Part shown: positions 8,651 to 16,699 of the stretch, in pieces | Layout: the number at the start of each line of letters is the position of its first letter | Position numbering within the stretch: the stretch's first letter is position 1 | Assembly: GCA_964568145.1 (NCBI GenBank) | Contig: CAZMOZ010000003.1 | Span: 219,132 to 283,131 of the forward strand | Source of the DNA: DSVZ01 sp964568145 | GTDB taxonomy: Bacteria > Verrucomicrobiota > Verrucomicrobiia > Limisphaerales > J093 | Direction of reading: 5' to 3' | Length of the DNA stretch: 64,000 bases | Notes under the pieces: generated by a model | Databases searched by the model: none | What the model saw: the letters and a program-made list of their open reading frames with translations, nothing else | Told to the model about the DNA's origin: nothing | Position numbers and translations under genes: made by a program

Positions 8651-9112
8651 TCAAAACGGCACGTCGTCCTCCTCCGCCGGGGCGATTTCCGGTTCGGGGG
8701 CGGGCGCGGCCGCCGGCGCGGCGCCTGCGGCGGCGGGTTTCGCGGCGGCCGGGGCGGGCGGGGCTTCACCGGCAGTGCGGGGGCTGCCCAGAAACTGGAT
8801 CAATTCCGCCACCACGCCCAGCTTGCTGCGCTTTTGGTTGGTCTGCTTGTCCTCCCAGGTATCGAGCCGCAGGCGGCCTTCCACCAGGAGCGGGCTGCCT
8901 TTGCGCAGGTACTGGGCCACGTTCTCGGCGGTGCGGCCGAAGACGTCCACGTCCACGAACGTGACTTCTTCCTTCTTTTCGCCCGTCTCGCTGGTCCAGA
9001 CGCGGTTAACCGCCATGCCGATCTTGGCGATGGCGGTGCCTTTCGGCGTGTAGCGGAGTTCCGGATCGCGCGTCAGGTTGCCGACCAGGATGACCTTGTT
9101 GAAGCTGGCCAT
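8651..9112 (-). CDS. ssb: Single-stranded DNA-binding protein
   Basis: Coats single-stranded DNA during replication and repair and recruits partners through its C-terminal tip. The 153 residues hold an N-terminal OB-fold (FNKVILVGNLTRDPELRYTP, then DVDVFGRTAENVAQYLRKGS and LVEGRLRLDTWEDK). An Ala/Pro-rich linker (about 112-145) follows, then the acidic tip EEDDVPF. The PF ending is the conserved SSB interaction peptide. It lies 11 bp after rpsF, in the standard order rpsF-ssb. Confidence 0.97.
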   Translation of the reverse strand: MASFNKVILVGNLTRDPELRYTPKGTAIAKIGMAVNRVWTSETGEKKEEVTFVDVDVFGRTAENVAQYLRKGSPLLVEGRLRLDTWEDKQTNQKRSKLGVVAELIQFLGSPRTAGEAPPAPAAAKPAAAGAAPAAAPAPEPEIAPAEEDDVPF

Positions 9113-9123
9113 GGTGGAAGGGG

Positions 9124-9441
9124 TCAGGCGGCGGCCTTCGCGGCGGGTGGCGTGGCGCCGGCCAGCGAGAACTGGACGCGGAACACGTCGGGGTTGAGCG
9201 CGAAGCGGTTTTGCAGTTGCGCCATCGTCGCCGGCCCGGCCTGGAAGATGAAGTTCACGTAAAACCCGCTGGCCTGGCGCTTGTCGGCCACGCGCGCGAA
9301 GGATTTCTTGTCCATCTTCTGCGTGGTTTCGATCTGGCAGCCGGCGGCGGTCAGCTCGGCGGTGATCTTGTCAATGATTTCCCGCACCCCCTCCTCGCGG
9401 CCGGAGGTGTTCAGGATGAACAGACCTTCGTAACGTTTCAC
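9124..9441 (-). CDS. rpsF: 30S ribosomal protein bS6
   Basis: Small-subunit protein that normally pairs with bS18 on 16S rRNA. The 105 residues start MKRYEGLFILN and include SGFYVNFIFQAGPATMAQLQ and NPDVFRVQFSL, in line with bS6. The start is GTG at 9441; it overlaps the TGA of pth in a GTGA junction, so the two are translationally coupled. The Ala-rich last residues continue the local tendency to low-complexity tails. Confidence 0.95.
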   Translation of the reverse strand: MKRYEGLFILNTSGREEGVREIIDKITAELTAAGCQIETTQKMDKKSFARVADKRQASGFYVNFIFQAGPATMAQLQNRFALNPDVFRVQFSLAGATPPAAKAAA

Positions 9442-10055
9442 TCTGCTTGCCTTTGTTCGGGGGCCGTCACGGCCCCGTTAAACCGATTCATCGCGGTTTG
9501 AATTCCGTCCGTCAACCAGCATTCCACAGCGCGGCTGGCGTGCTCGAGCGCCGCGGCGAAGCAGGCCCATTCCTCGCGGCTGAACGCGCCCAGAACGTGC
9601 CCGACGATCTGCCGGTCCGCCGGCGTCCGCCGGCCGATGCCCAGCCGCAGCCGGGCAAAGGACCGGGTGCCCAGCTCGCGCTCCACGGATTCCAGCCCGT
9701 GATGCCCGCCGCTGCTGCCGTCCGGCCGCAGCCGCACCGTGCCCAGCGGCAGGTCGGCGTCGTCCACGATCACCAACATCCGCCCGGCGGGCACGCGGTA
9801 AAACCGGGCCACAGCGGCCACCGCCTCGCCGCTCGCGTTCATGTAGGTCTGCGGCTGGCAGAGCCAGCCGGCGCGCCCCGCGAACGCAAACCGCCCGAGC
9901 CGCGCGGCGAACCGCCGGTTCAGGCGCAGCTCCACGCGCCAACGGCCGGCCAGGCGGTCGGCCACCATGAAGCCGGCGTTGTGCCGCGTCCGGGCATACT
10001 CCACGCCGGGGTTGCCCAAGCCCGCGATGAGAAACGCCTCTTCCATGCCCCACAC
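9438..10055 (-). CDS. pth: Peptidyl-tRNA hydrolase
   Basis: Releases tRNA from stalled peptidyl-tRNA. The 205-residue protein has FLIAGLGNPGVEYARTRHNA with the catalytic His at residue 25, the CQPQTYMNASG loop with the substrate-binding Asn, VIVDDADLPLG with the conserved Asp, and SSGGHHGLESVERELGT. All are standard for bacterial Pth. A second in-frame ATG at residue 4 (10046) is an equally possible start. It lies between rplY (42 bp upstream) and rpsF (4-nt overlap). Confidence 0.96.
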   Translation of the reverse strand: MWGMEEAFLIAGLGNPGVEYARTRHNAGFMVADRLAGRWRVELRLNRRFAARLGRFAFAGRAGWLCQPQTYMNASGEAVAAVARFYRVPAGRMLVIVDDADLPLGTVRLRPDGSSGGHHGLESVERELGTRSFARLRLGIGRRTPADRQIVGHVLGAFSREEWACFAAALEHASRAVECWLTDGIQTAMNRFNGAVTAPEQRQAE

Positions 10056-10097
10056 CGCGGCGACGCCAGCGGATTCCGGGCGCGGCGGCCGCGGCGC

Positions 10098-10838
10098 CTA
10101 CTTCTTCTTCTCGGCCTTTTCGGCTTTCTCGGGCTTTTCGCCCTTGTCGGCCTTGGGGGCCTTGGGAGCTTCGGCACCTTCGCCCGGCGCCTCTTCCTTC
10201 TTCTCCCGGATGACCTCCGGCTCCGCGATCGCCGTCTCGGCGGCGGTCGCCTCAGCGGCCTTTTCTTCCTCTTCGGTCACCGGCGCGGCGACGGCCACGA
10301 CCGAAATCGCCTTGTCCCCGAGGATGTCGCAGCCCGGCGGCGGGGCGATGTCCCCGATGTGGATGGCCTTGCCGATGGCCAGGCCCGAAACGTCCAGGGT
10401 GATCACCTCGGGCAAATCCTTGGGCAGGCCGCGCACCTTCAGCTTGAACAGCAGGACCTCCAGCACCCCGCCTTCCTTGACGCCCAACGCCTCGCCGGTG
10501 GTCTGGACCGGGACGTTGATGACCACGCGCTCGTCCTCGCCCACTTCGTGGAAATCCACATGCAGCACTTGGCCGCTGAGCGGGTGATGCTGCACCTCCT
10601 GCACGAGGGCCAGCCGCCGGGGCTGGGGATCGCCTTCCACGGTGAGGTCCACCAGAATGGTCTCCGAGGCGGAGTGGTGGATCAAATTCTCGAGGGCCTT
10701 GAGCTGGAGCTCAAGGTTCTGCGGCTGGCGCGCGCGTCCGTAAATCACCGCCGGCACCCGCTGGGCGGAGCGCAGCTTCTTTACGGCGGAGCGGCGCACC
10801 GCCATCCGCGGGAAAACGGTCAAGGGCACTGATTTCAT
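10098..10838 (-). CDS. rplY: 50S ribosomal protein bL25, CTC form, with charged tail
   Basis: 5S rRNA-binding protein of the two-domain CTC type. Residues 1-95 are the L25 domain (LRSAQRVPAVIYGR, HHPLSGQVLHVDFHEV). Residues 96-185 are the TL5/CTC beta domain (VQTTGEALGVKEGGVLEVL, LPEVITLDVSGLAIGKAIH). The last 60 residues are Glu/Ala/Lys-rich and low-complexity, ending EKAEKAEKKK, longer than the usual tail. It comes second in the operon, 35 bp after prs; bL25-Pth adjacency is widespread. Confidence 0.95.
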   Translation of the reverse strand: MKSVPLTVFPRMAVRRSAVKKLRSAQRVPAVIYGRARQPQNLELQLKALENLIHHSASETILVDLTVEGDPQPRRLALVQEVQHHPLSGQVLHVDFHEVGEDERVVINVPVQTTGEALGVKEGGVLEVLLFKLKVRGLPKDLPEVITLDVSGLAIGKAIHIGDIAPPPGCDILGDKAISVVAVAAPVTEEEEKAAEATAAETAIAEPEVIREKKEEAPGEGAEAPKAPKADKGEKPEKAEKAEKKK

Positions 10839-10873
10839 GTCCGGCCTGTCAACGTCTGGAGGCGTCCGGCAAC

Positions 10874-11818
10874 CTAGCCGGCGCGCCCGCCTTTGAACTC
10901 GAAGAGCGAAGTGACCGACGAATTGGTGTGAATTCGCTTGATCGCTTCGCCCAGCAACCCGGCGACCGAGAGCGTGGTGATGTTCACGCCTTCAATCGGC
11001 GGGCGGGCAACCGTATCAGTCGTGATGAGTTCGTCAATATTTGATTTGCGCAGCCGCTCGATCCCCAGCCCACTCAGCACGGCGTGCGAGACGCAGGCCA
11101 GGACGCGCCGCGCGCCCCGCCGCTTGAGCACGCCCGCCGCCGAGGTCAGCGTGCCGGCGGTCTCGGTCAGGTCGTCCACCATGAGCACGTTCTTGCCCCG
11201 GATTTCGCCGATCACCGTGTCATGCTCCACTTCGCTGGCGCTTTTGCGCCGCTTGGCCACGATGGCCAGCCCGGCGCCGAGCACCTGCGAGTAGGCGTGG
11301 GCCATTTTCAGGCCGCCCACGTCCGGGCTCACGACCACCAGGTTGGGCAGGTTCTTCGCGCGGAGGTAGTCGAACATCACCGGCGCCGCGTACAGGTGGT
11401 CCACCGGGATGTCGAAGAAGCCCTGGATTTGCTGGGCGTGCAAGTCCATCGTCAGCACCCGGTTGGCGCCGGCGGCGACCAGCAGGTTGGCCACCAGCTT
11501 GGCCGTGATGGGCACTCGCGGCTGGTCCTTGCGGTCCTGGCGCGCGTACCCGTAAAAGGGCAGCACGGCGGTGATGCGCTTGGCGCTCGCCCGCCGCAGG
11601 GCGTCAATCATGATGAACAGCTCCATCAGATTCTGGTTGGTGGGCGGGCTGGTGGACTGGATGACGAACGTGTCCTCCCCGCGCACGTTCTCGTCAATCT
11701 TCACGAACGTCTCCCCATCCGGGAACTGCGACACCGTGCACTGGCCGAGCGGAATGCCCACCGACCGGCAGATGGCCTCGGCCAGCGGGCGGTTGGAATT
11801 GCCGCTGAATATTTTCAC
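10874..11818 (-). CDS. prs: Ribose-phosphate pyrophosphokinase (PRPP synthetase)
   Basis: Makes PRPP from ribose 5-phosphate and ATP for nucleotide, His and Trp synthesis. Diagnostic parts are KIFSGNSNRPLAEAI, FPDGETFVKIDENVRGEDTF, QSTSPPTNQNLMELFIMIDA, the FYGYARQDRKDQPR flexible loop, and the PRPP-binding VLMVDDLTETAGTL near residue 220. The upstream open frame is long, but homology begins at the GTG at 11818, giving 314 residues against about 315 for the family. It heads the minus-strand translation operon and is divergent from the ABC exporter operon. Confidence 0.95.
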   Translation of the reverse strand: MKIFSGNSNRPLAEAICRSVGIPLGQCTVSQFPDGETFVKIDENVRGEDTFVIQSTSPPTNQNLMELFIMIDALRRASAKRITAVLPFYGYARQDRKDQPRVPITAKLVANLLVAAGANRVLTMDLHAQQIQGFFDIPVDHLYAAPVMFDYLRAKNLPNLVVVSPDVGGLKMAHAYSQVLGAGLAIVAKRRKSASEVEHDTVIGEIRGKNVLMVDDLTETAGTLTSAAGVLKRRGARRVLACVSHAVLSGLGIERLRKSNIDELITTDTVARPPIEGVNITTLSVAGLLGEAIKRIHTNSSVTSLFEFKGGRAG

Positions 11819-12159
11819 GAATGGCAGTGGATTGCGGGCGCCAAAACAGAAAGCCGCCTGCCCGCGGGGCGGGCCGGGCGTCCAGCGGCGGCACGGTAAC
11901 AACCGCCCCCGCCGGCGCAAGCGGGAAGTTCACCGGCACGGGACCGGTGGCGTATCACACTTTTCCGCAGGCGGTGGAGAGGGAGAAGCGTGCGCCGTCT
12001 CCCGCGAAGACCTGCGGCGGGGCTGGCGTGACGCGCTTCCTTGCGGCCGCCATCCTGGTTGCGACTCCGCCGCACCGGGTTCCCTTGGTGTTCGTTCGTG
12101 GTGTTCCTGCCGGCGGTGATTTCGTTGTGGCCGGGCTCGCGCCGCGCTAGTTTCCGCGC
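11819..12159. other. Divergent intergenic region between prs and the exporter operon
   Basis: These 341 bp separate two divergent operons, so both promoters should lie here. No convincing -35/-10 pair, operator dyad or small gene was found by eye; the sequence is GC-rich throughout. It has no copy of the palindromic repeats found in other gaps. Confidence 0.4.
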
Positions 12160-12999
12160 GTGCTGAAAAGGGTCTGGTTCCCGCTGGTCGCCCTGTTCTG
12201 GGGGGCCATGAACGTCCTCCTCTGGCGCGCCGAGATGATCGCACGCCCGGAAGGAGGCAGCCCGGTGTCCCTCGATCTGGTGTGGGACCGGATGCTGACC
12301 GCGCCCGACGAATCCTCGCTCGAAATCTTCCAGAACGGCCAGAAGCTCGGCTGGTTGCGCTGGACGCCGCGCATCGAGGAAGGCAACGGCCGGCTCGCCG
12401 CCGAGCCGGCCGGCAGCGACACGAACGCGCTCGAAGGCCGGGTCGAGCGCGTCACCGGCTATACGGTGCTGCTCGACGGCAACGTGGCGCCGGCCGACCC
12501 GGCGCAGCGCGTCCGGTTTTCCGGCCAGCTCGAGTTCGACGCCCGCAAAGACTGGCGGCACTTGATGTTGCGCGTCACGTTACGACCGCAGGTGTGGGAA
12601 CTGCGGGCAGACGCGCGCGCGCAGACCGTGACCTTCAAGCTGGGCGAGGATCCCAACGCTTGGGAGCAGCGGTTCACCTTCGCCGAACTGGGACAGCCGG
12701 AGGCGATCCTGGCCGCCTTTGGCCTGCCCTTGCCGCCGGGCTGGACCCGCGCGCTGCTGCCGGGCGAGCTGGTCGCGGGACCCCGCAAAGTGGCGCTGGG
12801 GCTGAACTGGGAGGCGCGCAGCGACTGGCTCCAGATCGGCAGCGCCCGCGCCCGGTCGTATCGCGTTTCCGCGCGGTTGCTGGACAAGTACGAGGTCCTG
12901 CTGGTGCTCAGCCGGGTGGGGGAAATCCTCCGGGTCGAGCTGCCCAACAAGATCACGCTGATCAGCGACGCGCTGGTGGACTATCCCGCAAAGCCATGA
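12160..12999 (+). CDS. Uncharacterised membrane-anchored protein of the exporter operon
   Basis: The 279-residue protein starts at GTG 12160. It has one N-terminal hydrophobic segment (about residues 5-22, VWFPLVALFWGAMNVLLW), which should anchor it with the rest outside the cytoplasm. The remainder is a beta-rich domain with no motif I recognise; LGWLRWTPR, LEGRVERVTGYTVLLDGNV and LPNKITLISDAL are useful search anchors. Its stop overlaps the ATP-binding gene start by 4 nt (ATGA), so it is co-translated with the transporter and probably works with it. Confidence 0.82.
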   Translation: MLKRVWFPLVALFWGAMNVLLWRAEMIARPEGGSPVSLDLVWDRMLTAPDESSLEIFQNGQKLGWLRWTPRIEEGNGRLAAEPAGSDTNALEGRVERVTGYTVLLDGNVAPADPAQRVRFSGQLEFDARKDWRHLMLRVTLRPQVWELRADARAQTVTFKLGEDPNAWEQRFTFAELGQPEAILAAFGLPLPPGWTRALLPGELVAGPRKVALGLNWEARSDWLQIGSARARSYRVSARLLDKYEVLLVLSRVGEILRVELPNKITLISDALVDYPAKP

Positions 13000-13754
13000 T
13001 CGAACTGGTGCGTCTGGTCAAACGGTTCGGCGACCTGGTGGCCGTCAACGACGTCACGCTCGCCGTGCCGCGCGGCGAGTTCTTCGCCCTGCTGGGCCCC
13101 AACGCCGCCGGCAAGACCACCACGATCAAGGTGCTCGCCGGCCTGATGAAGCCGACCTCCGGCGCGGCGCGCGTGGCCGGCTTCGACGTGCAGACCCATC
13201 CCCTCGAGGCGCGGAGCCGGCTGGCGTACGTGCCGGATTTTCCGTTCCTGTACGACAAGCTCACCCCGCGCGAGTTCCTGCGCTTCACCGCCGAGTTGTT
13301 CCGCATGGACGCCGCGGCGGCGGAACGGGACGCCGAGGTCTTGTGCGCGCGGTTCAGCCTCGAGCCGTACCTCGGCAAGACGATCGAAAGCCTCTCGCAC
13401 GGCACCCGCCAGCGCGTGGCCATCGTGTCCGCGCTGCTGCATCGGCCCGAGGTCTGCATCCTGGACGAACCGATGGTGGGCCTGGACCCGCACCATGCGC
13501 GGGTGCTCAAGGACGTGCTCAAGGAGCGTTCGTTGCAGGGCATGACGGTCTTCGTGTCCACGCACCAGCTCAGCGTGGCCGAGGAGATGGCCGACCGCAT
13601 CGGCATCATGCACCAAGGCCGGCTGATCGCGGTGGGCACGCGCGAGGAGCTGCGGCAACTCAGCGGCACCCGCGGCGCGCTCGAACAGACCTTCCTGGCC
13701 CTGACCGCGCAGGAGGCGAACCTAAGCGAAGACAACGCCACGCTTGCGCGTTAG
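12996..13754 (+). CDS. ABC transporter ATP-binding protein
   Basis: The 252-residue ATPase drives the permease encoded next. It has Walker A GPNAAGKTT near residue 35, a Q-loop region (LAYVPDFPFLYDKLTP), a modified signature LSHGTRQR in place of LSGGQ, Walker B VCILDEPMVGLDP and the H-loop VSTHQ. Single-domain ATPases with LSHG-type signatures pair with large ABC-2-like permeases. The ATG at 12996 overlaps the upstream stop; the open frame continues upstream but without domain content. The substrate is unknown. Confidence 0.95.
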   Translation: MIELVRLVKRFGDLVAVNDVTLAVPRGEFFALLGPNAAGKTTTIKVLAGLMKPTSGAARVAGFDVQTHPLEARSRLAYVPDFPFLYDKLTPREFLRFTAELFRMDAAAAERDAEVLCARFSLEPYLGKTIESLSHGTRQRVAIVSALLHRPEVCILDEPMVGLDPHHARVLKDVLKERSLQGMTVFVSTHQLSVAEEMADRIGIMHQGRLIAVGTREELRQLSGTRGALEQTFLALTAQEANLSEDNATLAR

Positions 13755-13767
13755 TGGGAACGAGACC

Positions 13768-15495
13768 GTGAATACCGTCGAACGTTCAAACCTGTTCCTG
13801 CTGCTGGTGCGGGCCAATGCATTGCAGGGCTGGCGCCGGCTCCTGGCCTTGCGCGACCAGTCGCGGCTGCTGACCAGCCTGATCGCGGTGTTCCTGGTCG
13901 GCTACGCCGCGCTGGCCTTCAAGCTCTTTCAGATCGGCCTGCGCTTTGCCGGCAGCTTCCCCGGTCTGGGGCCGGTGCTCATCGAGCGGATGGTGTTTCT
14001 GCTCTTCGCGTTCCTGTTCGTCCTGCTGCTGCTGAGCAACCTGGTGATCAGCTACTCGAACCTGTTTCGCAACCGCGAGACCGCCTTTTTGCTGCCGCTG
14101 CCCGTGCCGCCCGAGGTGATCTTCCGCTGGAAGTTCATCGAATCCGCGCTGCTGGCGTCGTGGGCGTTCGTGTTTCTCGTGGCGCCGTTGCTGGTCGCCT
14201 ACGGCCTGAACGCCCGCGTCCCGTGGCATTTTTATCCGGTCACGCTGGTGTTCATCACGCTGTTCATCGTGCTGCCCGCGGCAGGCGGCGCCTGGCTGGC
14301 GGTGAACGTGGCCCGCTACCTCGACCGGCGAACGTTTCAAGTGGCCGCGCTGGCGCTGGCCGCCGCCACGATCGCGCTGGCGGCCTTTTATCTGCGACCG
14401 GTGGAGATGAGCGACGAGGAGCTCGAAACCCGCGTGCTGGTGGTGCTGGACAGCCTCCTGGCGCGGACGCGCTTCGCGCTGTTCCCGCTCCTGCCCAGTT
14501 ACTGGCTCTCCGCCGGCGTGCAGCAATGGGCCGAGGGCGCGCTGGCCGCGGCGCTGTTCTTCGGGCTGGTGCTGCTGAGCCACGTGCTGTTCTTCGGCAC
14601 GCTGATGTTCACCCGCATGGGCCGGCTCTTCTACCTCTCGGCCTCGGTGGTGCAGGGGCGCGGCAGCGTGCTGGGCCGCTGGCGGTGGTTCCAGTCCTGG
14701 CAGGCGCTCCGCCAGCAGGCGCGGGCGCGGCGCGGGCCGGTCGAGGTCATGCTCGGCTGGGTGCCGGCTCTGCCGGCGGACGTGCGCGCGCTGCTCGTGA
14801 AGGACATCCGCATCTTCTGGCGTGACACCACGCAATGGGCGCAGACGCTGGTGCTCTTCGGCCTGCTGGCGGTGTACATCCTCAACCTGCGGCATTTCAG
14901 CACCCAGCTCACCAACACCTTCTGGGTGACGGTGGTAGCCTACCTGAACCTCGGCGCCTGCGCGCTCAACCTGGCCACGCTCACCACCCGCTTCGTGTAC
15001 CCCCAGTTTTCCCTCGAGGGCAAGCGGCTCTGGATCGTGGGCCTCGCGCCGCTGGGGCTGCCGCGGGTGATGCTGGCGAAGTTCGCGCTCGGCGTGACGA
15101 TTTCGCTCACGTTGAGCCTCGGCTTGATCGTGCTGTCCTGCCGCCTGCTGCACCTGTCGTGGGACCGCACCCTGCTGTACGCCGGGGCGATCACCATCAT
15201 GGCCTTCACGCTGAACGCGCTCGCCATCGGGCTGGGCGCGGTGTACCCGAACCTCAAGGAAGACAACCCCAGCAAGATCGTCAGCGGCTTTGGCGGCACG
15301 TTCTGCCTGGTGCTGAGCTTCGCGTACATCGTCGGCACCGTGCTGCTGCTCGCGTTCGCCTCGCCCTGGAATCCGGCCAGTTCGTTCCGGACCGGGACGT
15401 ACGTGGCCTGGGCCTCCTTCGTGCTGATCTCGGCGCTGCTGGGCTGGCTGCCGCTGCGCTACGGCCGGCGGCGCGCGGCGCAGTTCGAGTATTGA
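13768..15495 (+). CDS. ABC transporter permease, large ABC-2-like
   Basis: The polytopic protein of about 575 residues has hydrophobic segments near residues 37-60, 75-105, 130-155, 165-185, 195-215, 265-290, a long soluble loop near 300-360, and further helices to the C-terminus. It ends in a basic RYGRRRAAQFEY tail. ALLVKDIRIFWRDTTQWAQ before the second membrane half is typical of permeases paired with this kind of ATPase. The start is taken as GTG 13768, preceded by GGGA about 8 nt upstream; a TTG at 13744 inside the previous gene is the alternative. It is the last gene of the three-gene operon, convergent with the epimerase gene. Confidence 0.9.
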   Translation: MNTVERSNLFLLLVRANALQGWRRLLALRDQSRLLTSLIAVFLVGYAALAFKLFQIGLRFAGSFPGLGPVLIERMVFLLFAFLFVLLLLSNLVISYSNLFRNRETAFLLPLPVPPEVIFRWKFIESALLASWAFVFLVAPLLVAYGLNARVPWHFYPVTLVFITLFIVLPAAGGAWLAVNVARYLDRRTFQVAALALAAATIALAAFYLRPVEMSDEELETRVLVVLDSLLARTRFALFPLLPSYWLSAGVQQWAEGALAAALFFGLVLLSHVLFFGTLMFTRMGRLFYLSASVVQGRGSVLGRWRWFQSWQALRQQARARRGPVEVMLGWVPALPADVRALLVKDIRIFWRDTTQWAQTLVLFGLLAVYILNLRHFSTQLTNTFWVTVVAYLNLGACALNLATLTTRFVYPQFSLEGKRLWIVGLAPLGLPRVMLAKFALGVTISLTLSLGLIVLSCRLLHLSWDRTLLYAGAITIMAFTLNALAIGLGAVYPNLKEDNPSKIVSGFGGTFCLVLSFAYIVGTVLLLAFASPWNPASSFRTGTYVAWASFVLISALLGWLPLRYGRRRAAQFEY

Positions 15496-15496
15496 G

Positions 15497-15557
15497 CCTG
15501 AAAACCGAAGCGCGGCAGACGGGACGCGCTGGGCCACGGCCAACTTCGGTTTTCGGG
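15497..15557. repeat. Inverted repeat between convergent genes
   Basis: A 14-bp arm (CCTGAAAACCGAAG at 15497-15510) pairs, with one mismatch, with CTTCGGTTTTCGGG at 15544-15557 across a 33-nt loop. The right arm CAACTTCGGTTTTC (15541-15554) occurs identically at 44275-44288 in a similar inverted repeat, so this is a dispersed element. Here it could also act as a bidirectional terminator, since TTTT/AAAA lie inside the stem arms. Confidence 0.6.
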
Positions 15558-15570
15558 GTTAGGACCGGCC

Positions 15571-16497
15571 TCATCGCCGCCCGACACGCCGGCGGGCCAG
15601 TTCACTCGCGTAATGCCGGCCGAGTTCTCCCGCATGGGCGCGAGCCCAGTCGGTTAACTTCGTGGTGCCGGCCGGCGGGGCGTCCACGTAAAGCAGGTTG
15701 GCCATCAGCCCGGCAATCTCCTCGCGGGTGATGAACACATCGCCCTGCCACCAGCCGATCACCTTCCCCAGGCAGTATCCGGGCGCCGGCGGCACCGAAA
15801 CCAGCGGCCGCCGCCGGCCGATGATTTCGCCCAGCTGCGTCACCAGCGCGCGGTACGTGAATGTCTCCGGGCCGACGGCCTCGATCACGGCGTTGCCGTG
15901 GCGCCCGATTTCCGCCACCGCCAGGTCCGCGAAGTCCTCGACGTGGACCGGCTGGAGCCGGTAGTCGCCCCGGCCGAACACGGCGAACACCGGGAAGCGC
16001 CGCAGCGCCCAGGCGATGTTGTTGATCAGGATGTCCGCGCCGCCGAACAGCACGGCCGGCCGCAGGATGCTGTGGGCGACGCCGGATTCGCGCAGCGCCC
16101 GCTCGAGCCGCGCCTTGCCCCGGAAATACGGCAGCGGCGAGTCCTCGGACGGGTTTGTGATGCTGACGTGGACAATGCGCTCCACGCCGGCGCGCCGCGC
16201 GGCGTCGAAGAGGGTCAGCGTGTTCCGCACGGCCTGGTCGTGGTTGAAGTCGCGGTGGTTGAAGCGCACCCAGTACGTGTTCACCAGCGCCTGCGCGCCT
16301 TCGAGCGAGCGCACGAGCGCCTCCGGCGCGTCGAAGTGGTACGGTTGGACCGTCACCGCGCCGCCGAGGACGTCCGGCCGCGGTGGGGAATGGGTGAGCG
16401 TGACAACCGACCAGCCCCGCGCCAGGCAGCGCCGGGCGATGTAACTGCCCGAGTAACCGAACGCGCCGGTCACGGCGACGCGGGAGGTGGTGTTCAT
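15571..16497 (-). CDS. NAD(P)-dependent epimerase/dehydratase family protein (NmrA-like)
   Basis: The 308-residue atypical short-chain dehydrogenase has an N-terminal Rossmann motif (VAVTGAFGYSGSYIARRCL, GxxGxxG) and VNTYWVRFNHRDF. VERIVHVSITNPSEDSPLPYFRGK carries a Ser and a Lys-containing YFRGK block where extended SDRs have YxxxK. RLQPVHVEDFADLAV follows, then a C-terminal half resembling the NDUFA9/NmrA branch. The substrate cannot be stated; such proteins act on sugars, quinone-associated complexes or as redox sensors. It stands alone on the minus strand, 202 bp before the mqnC stop. Confidence 0.85.
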   Translation of the reverse strand: MNTTSRVAVTGAFGYSGSYIARRCLARGWSVVTLTHSPPRPDVLGGAVTVQPYHFDAPEALVRSLEGAQALVNTYWVRFNHRDFNHDQAVRNTLTLFDAARRAGVERIVHVSITNPSEDSPLPYFRGKARLERALRESGVAHSILRPAVLFGGADILINNIAWALRRFPVFAVFGRGDYRLQPVHVEDFADLAVAEIGRHGNAVIEAVGPETFTYRALVTQLGEIIGRRRPLVSVPPAPGYCLGKVIGWWQGDVFITREEIAGLMANLLYVDAPPAGTTKLTDWARAHAGELGRHYASELARRRVGRR

Positions 16498-16699
16498 GCG
16501 GTCGGATGGAATCCAGTCCTGCGCTCGTCAACGCTCGAAGTCTTATCCCCGGATTTCGAGGCGGTGCATCGCCCGACCTTTCTCGCGGGCGCGCTTGTCT
16601 TCGACGTTCTTCCGCAACCGGCGCCCGACCCTGGTCACGGTGGAATTCCCGCAGCGGAGCCGTCGGATTTGCGGCGACCAGGCCCGGCCGCTCCCGCCC

